In this document: piece after piece, positions 62,363 through 64,000 of the stretch
Layout: every line of letters starts with the position of its first letter
Numbering within the stretch: the first letter of the stretch is position 1
Source of the DNA: Nesterenkonia ebinurensis
GTDB lineage: Bacteria; Actinomycetota; Actinomycetes; Actinomycetales; Micrococcaceae
Reading direction: 5' to 3'
DNA length: 64,000 bases
Assembly: GCF_008711175.1 (NCBI RefSeq)
Contig: NZ_VWNF01000048.1
Coordinates: 124,001 to 188,000, forward strand
Notes under the pieces: model-generated
Databases searched by the model: none
What the model was told of the DNA's origin: nothing
The model's input: the letters and a program-made list of their open reading frames with translations, nothing else
Position numbers and translations under genes: made by a program

Positions 62363-64000
62363 TCAGCCCCTGGGAGTCTGCCCAGATTCAGTCGGGTCCA
62401 CCATCGGCTGCTCGCCAGTGCGGATGCGGTACTCCTGGACCAGTGGAGGCTGCTCCACATGCTCCACATCCGGGGCATTCTCCGGCTGAGTGCCCTCGTG
62501 GTAGTCCGGAGCCACCACCGCGCCGACCAGCTCGGGATCGCCCTCCTCCATACGGCGTTTGTACTCCTCCGGGGGCAGGGTCTGCAGCCAGCGGCGGGAA
62601 GCCAAAGCCCCCAGCTCGCCGGCGTCCTCCCGCATGGCCCGGTGCAGGCTGTACATCATGAAGAAAGTCAGAACGAAGAACGGCAGGCCGAAGAACAGAG
62701 CCACATCGCGCAGCACCTGCACACCGCCCTCACCGGTGAAGACCAGCAGCACTGCGGCCACAATGCCGATGTAGATGGCCCAGATCGCTCGCTGGTGCGG
62801 AGCGGTGGTGCCCTTGGGGCGGCCCTCACCGTCGTAGCCGTTGCACATGTCATCCAGCACCAGGGATGCAGAGTCAAGTGAGGTGATGAAGAAGATACCC
62901 ACCAGCATGATGGCTACCGCACTGGTGAGGGTGTCCAGCGGGAAGTGCTCCAGGAAGGCGAACATCGCCGCCTCTGGGCCTTCTTCCAGCACAGTGTCTA
63001 CCAGACCTCCGTCACCGTTGAGCTCGATGTCGAAGGTGCCGGCGGCCCAGGTGCCGAACCAGATGATGGAGAACAGGGTGGGCAGAGCCAACACGCCGGC
63101 TACGAATTGGCGGACGGTGCGACCGCGTGAGATCCGGGCGATGAAGATACCGACGAACGGCGCCCAGGAGATGGTCCAGGCCCAGTAGAAGATGGTCCAG
63201 CCCTGCTGCCATCCGGTATTGGCCAGCGCATCGTTCCAAAAGGCGACCTCCGGCAGGATGGAGATATAGGTGCCAGCGGATTCGATCATGCCGCGCAGCA
63301 GGAAGATGGTGGGGCCGGTGACCAGGATGAACGCCAGAAGGACGATGCTCAGGCCGATGTTAAAGTTCGAGAGCCGCTTAATTCCCTTGTCGATGCCCAT
63401 CACTGCGGAGACGGTAGCCACTATGGTCACCACTGCGATGACCACCAACATGCCCCATTCCTCCTCGGTGAAGCCGAAACGCATAGCCAGCCCGGCGTGC
63501 ACCTGAGTGGTGCCCAGACCGATGGACATGCCGATGCCGAAGATCGTGCCGATGATGGCGAAGATGTCGATGGCCTTGCCGATGGACCCGTGGATGCGCT
63601 CACCGAGCAGGGGCTGGAACAGAGAGGAGACCCGCGGCGGCAGGTTCCTCTTATAGATGAAGTAGGCAAAAGCCAGGCCGGGCAGAGTGAAGATGGCCCA
63701 GGTGTGCAGCCCGAAGTGGTACAGGGTGAAGCCGATGGCCTCTCGGGCGGCCTCCTCGGTGCGAGGCTCAATGCCCATCTCCTCGGCCCGCGGCGGGGTG
63801 TCGAAGTGGAATGCCGGCTCAGCCACTGCCCAGAACATCAAGATGGTGCCGATACCAGCGGCGAAGAGCATACCGAACCAGGCCAGGTCGGAGTGCTTGG
63901 GCTTTTCATCGTCAGTGCCGAGCTTGAGACGCCCGAAACGGCTGATGCCGATGTAGATGAGGAAAATCAGGAAGAGGGTGACCCCGGCGATGAACATCCA
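62363..64000 (-). CDS. BCCT-family compatible-solute transporter (5' end beyond window)
   Basis: At least 545 codons of a betaine/carnitine/choline transporter; about one N-terminal helix is missing past the right edge, where the frame remains open. The tryptophan-rich helix IFYWAWTISWAPFVGIFIAR and FWAVAEP after helix three are family hallmarks. The glycine segment reads AAGIGTILMFW where many Na+-coupled members have GMGIGLMFW, so ion coupling may differ. A hydrophilic C-terminal tail of about 80 residues (after RRMEEGDPE) may be an osmosensing domain as in BetP. Imports glycine betaine or a similar solute under osmotic stress. Confidence 0.93.
   Translation of the reverse strand, partial: WMFIAGVTLFLIFLIYIGISRFGRLKLGTDDEKPKHSDLAWFGMLFAAGIGTILMFWAVAEPAFHFDTPPRAEEMGIEPRTEEAAREAIGFTLYHFGLHTWAIFTLPGLAFAYFIYKRNLPPRVSSLFQPLLGERIHGSIGKAIDIFAIIGTIFGIGMSIGLGTTQVHAGLAMRFGFTEEEWGMLVVIAVVTIVATVSAVMGIDKGIKRLSNFNIGLSIVLLAFILVTGPTIFLLRGMIESAGTYISILPEVAFWNDALANTGWQQGWTIFYWAWTISWAPFVGIFIARISRGRTVRQFVAGVLALPTLFSIIWFGTWAAGTFDIELNGDGGLVDTVLEEGPEAAMFAFLEHFPLDTLTSAVAIMLVGIFFITSLDSASLVLDDMCNGYDGEGRPKGTTAPHQRAIWAIYIGIVAAVLLVFTGEGGVQVLRDVALFFGLPFFVLTFFMMYSLHRAMREDAGELGALASRRWLQTLPPEEYKRRMEEGDPELVGAVVAPDYHEGTQPENAPDVEHVEQPPLVQEYRIRTGEQPMVDPTESGQTPRG

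Noticed and set aside
63497-63505. A sixth exact GTGCACCTG, inside the BCCT gene
   Set aside because: It lies in coding sequence outside the element, so it is treated as background; it shows that the 9-mer also occurs by chance.

Overview
The window is high-GC actinobacterial DNA, most likely from the order Micrococcales. The evidence is GC-rich codon use with many GTG starts, an actinobacterial QcrC-type dihaem cytochrome c, and conjugation genes of the actinobacterial SCO6880/DUF6112/DUF2637 kind. A genus cannot be fixed from the sequence alone. No tRNA, rRNA or CRISPR array was seen.

Roughly 0.2-48.1 kb looks like one integrative and conjugative element (ICE). Its backbone is split. At the left is a MobF relaxase-helicase (213-3782) with an AraC-type regulator. 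At 26.6-46.5 kb is a long forward run: a second AraC-type regulator, ArdC-like antirestriction protein, prim-pol, DUF2637 protein, ParB-like protein, then type IV secretion genes (cell-wall hydrolase, two VirB2-sized DUF6112-like proteins, TrbL/VirB6, SCO6880, VirB4 ATPase, VirD4/TraG coupling protein), SSB and a DUF4913-like protein. A serine recombinase (46448-48091) closes the right end. Neither attachment site was found, and the left end may lie outside the window.

Between the two AraC paralogues sits about 22 kb of cargo, mostly small units with their own regulators. These are an ABC-2 exporter with a divergent two-component system, a MerR-controlled carboxymuconolactone decarboxylase (CMD) gene, an orphan C5 methyltransferase containing an overprinted ORF, a LysE exporter and a B3/B4 protein that share a MocR operator, a dead IS110 copy, a LysR/EamA pair, an orphan qcrC, a class A penicillin-binding protein, an MmyB-like regulator, a second CMD gene, and a TetR/SDR operon facing a decayed MFS gene.

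At 48.2-51.7 kb two regulated redox units follow (SDR with an XRE regulator; aldo/keto reductase with a TetR regulator). They could be cargo or host DNA. From 51.8 kb the content looks chromosomal: alpha/beta hydrolase, uvrB, coaE and a BCCT transporter running off the right edge. Inserted between uvrB and coaE is a compact cluster of a MacAB-like ABC system with a peptidoglycan-binding adaptor, a small secreted protein, a lipoprotein and a two-component system. Its right half is visibly less GC-rich. With the overprinted methyltransferase ORF and the shared leader motif of the ICE operons, this cluster is the best candidate for something undescribed.
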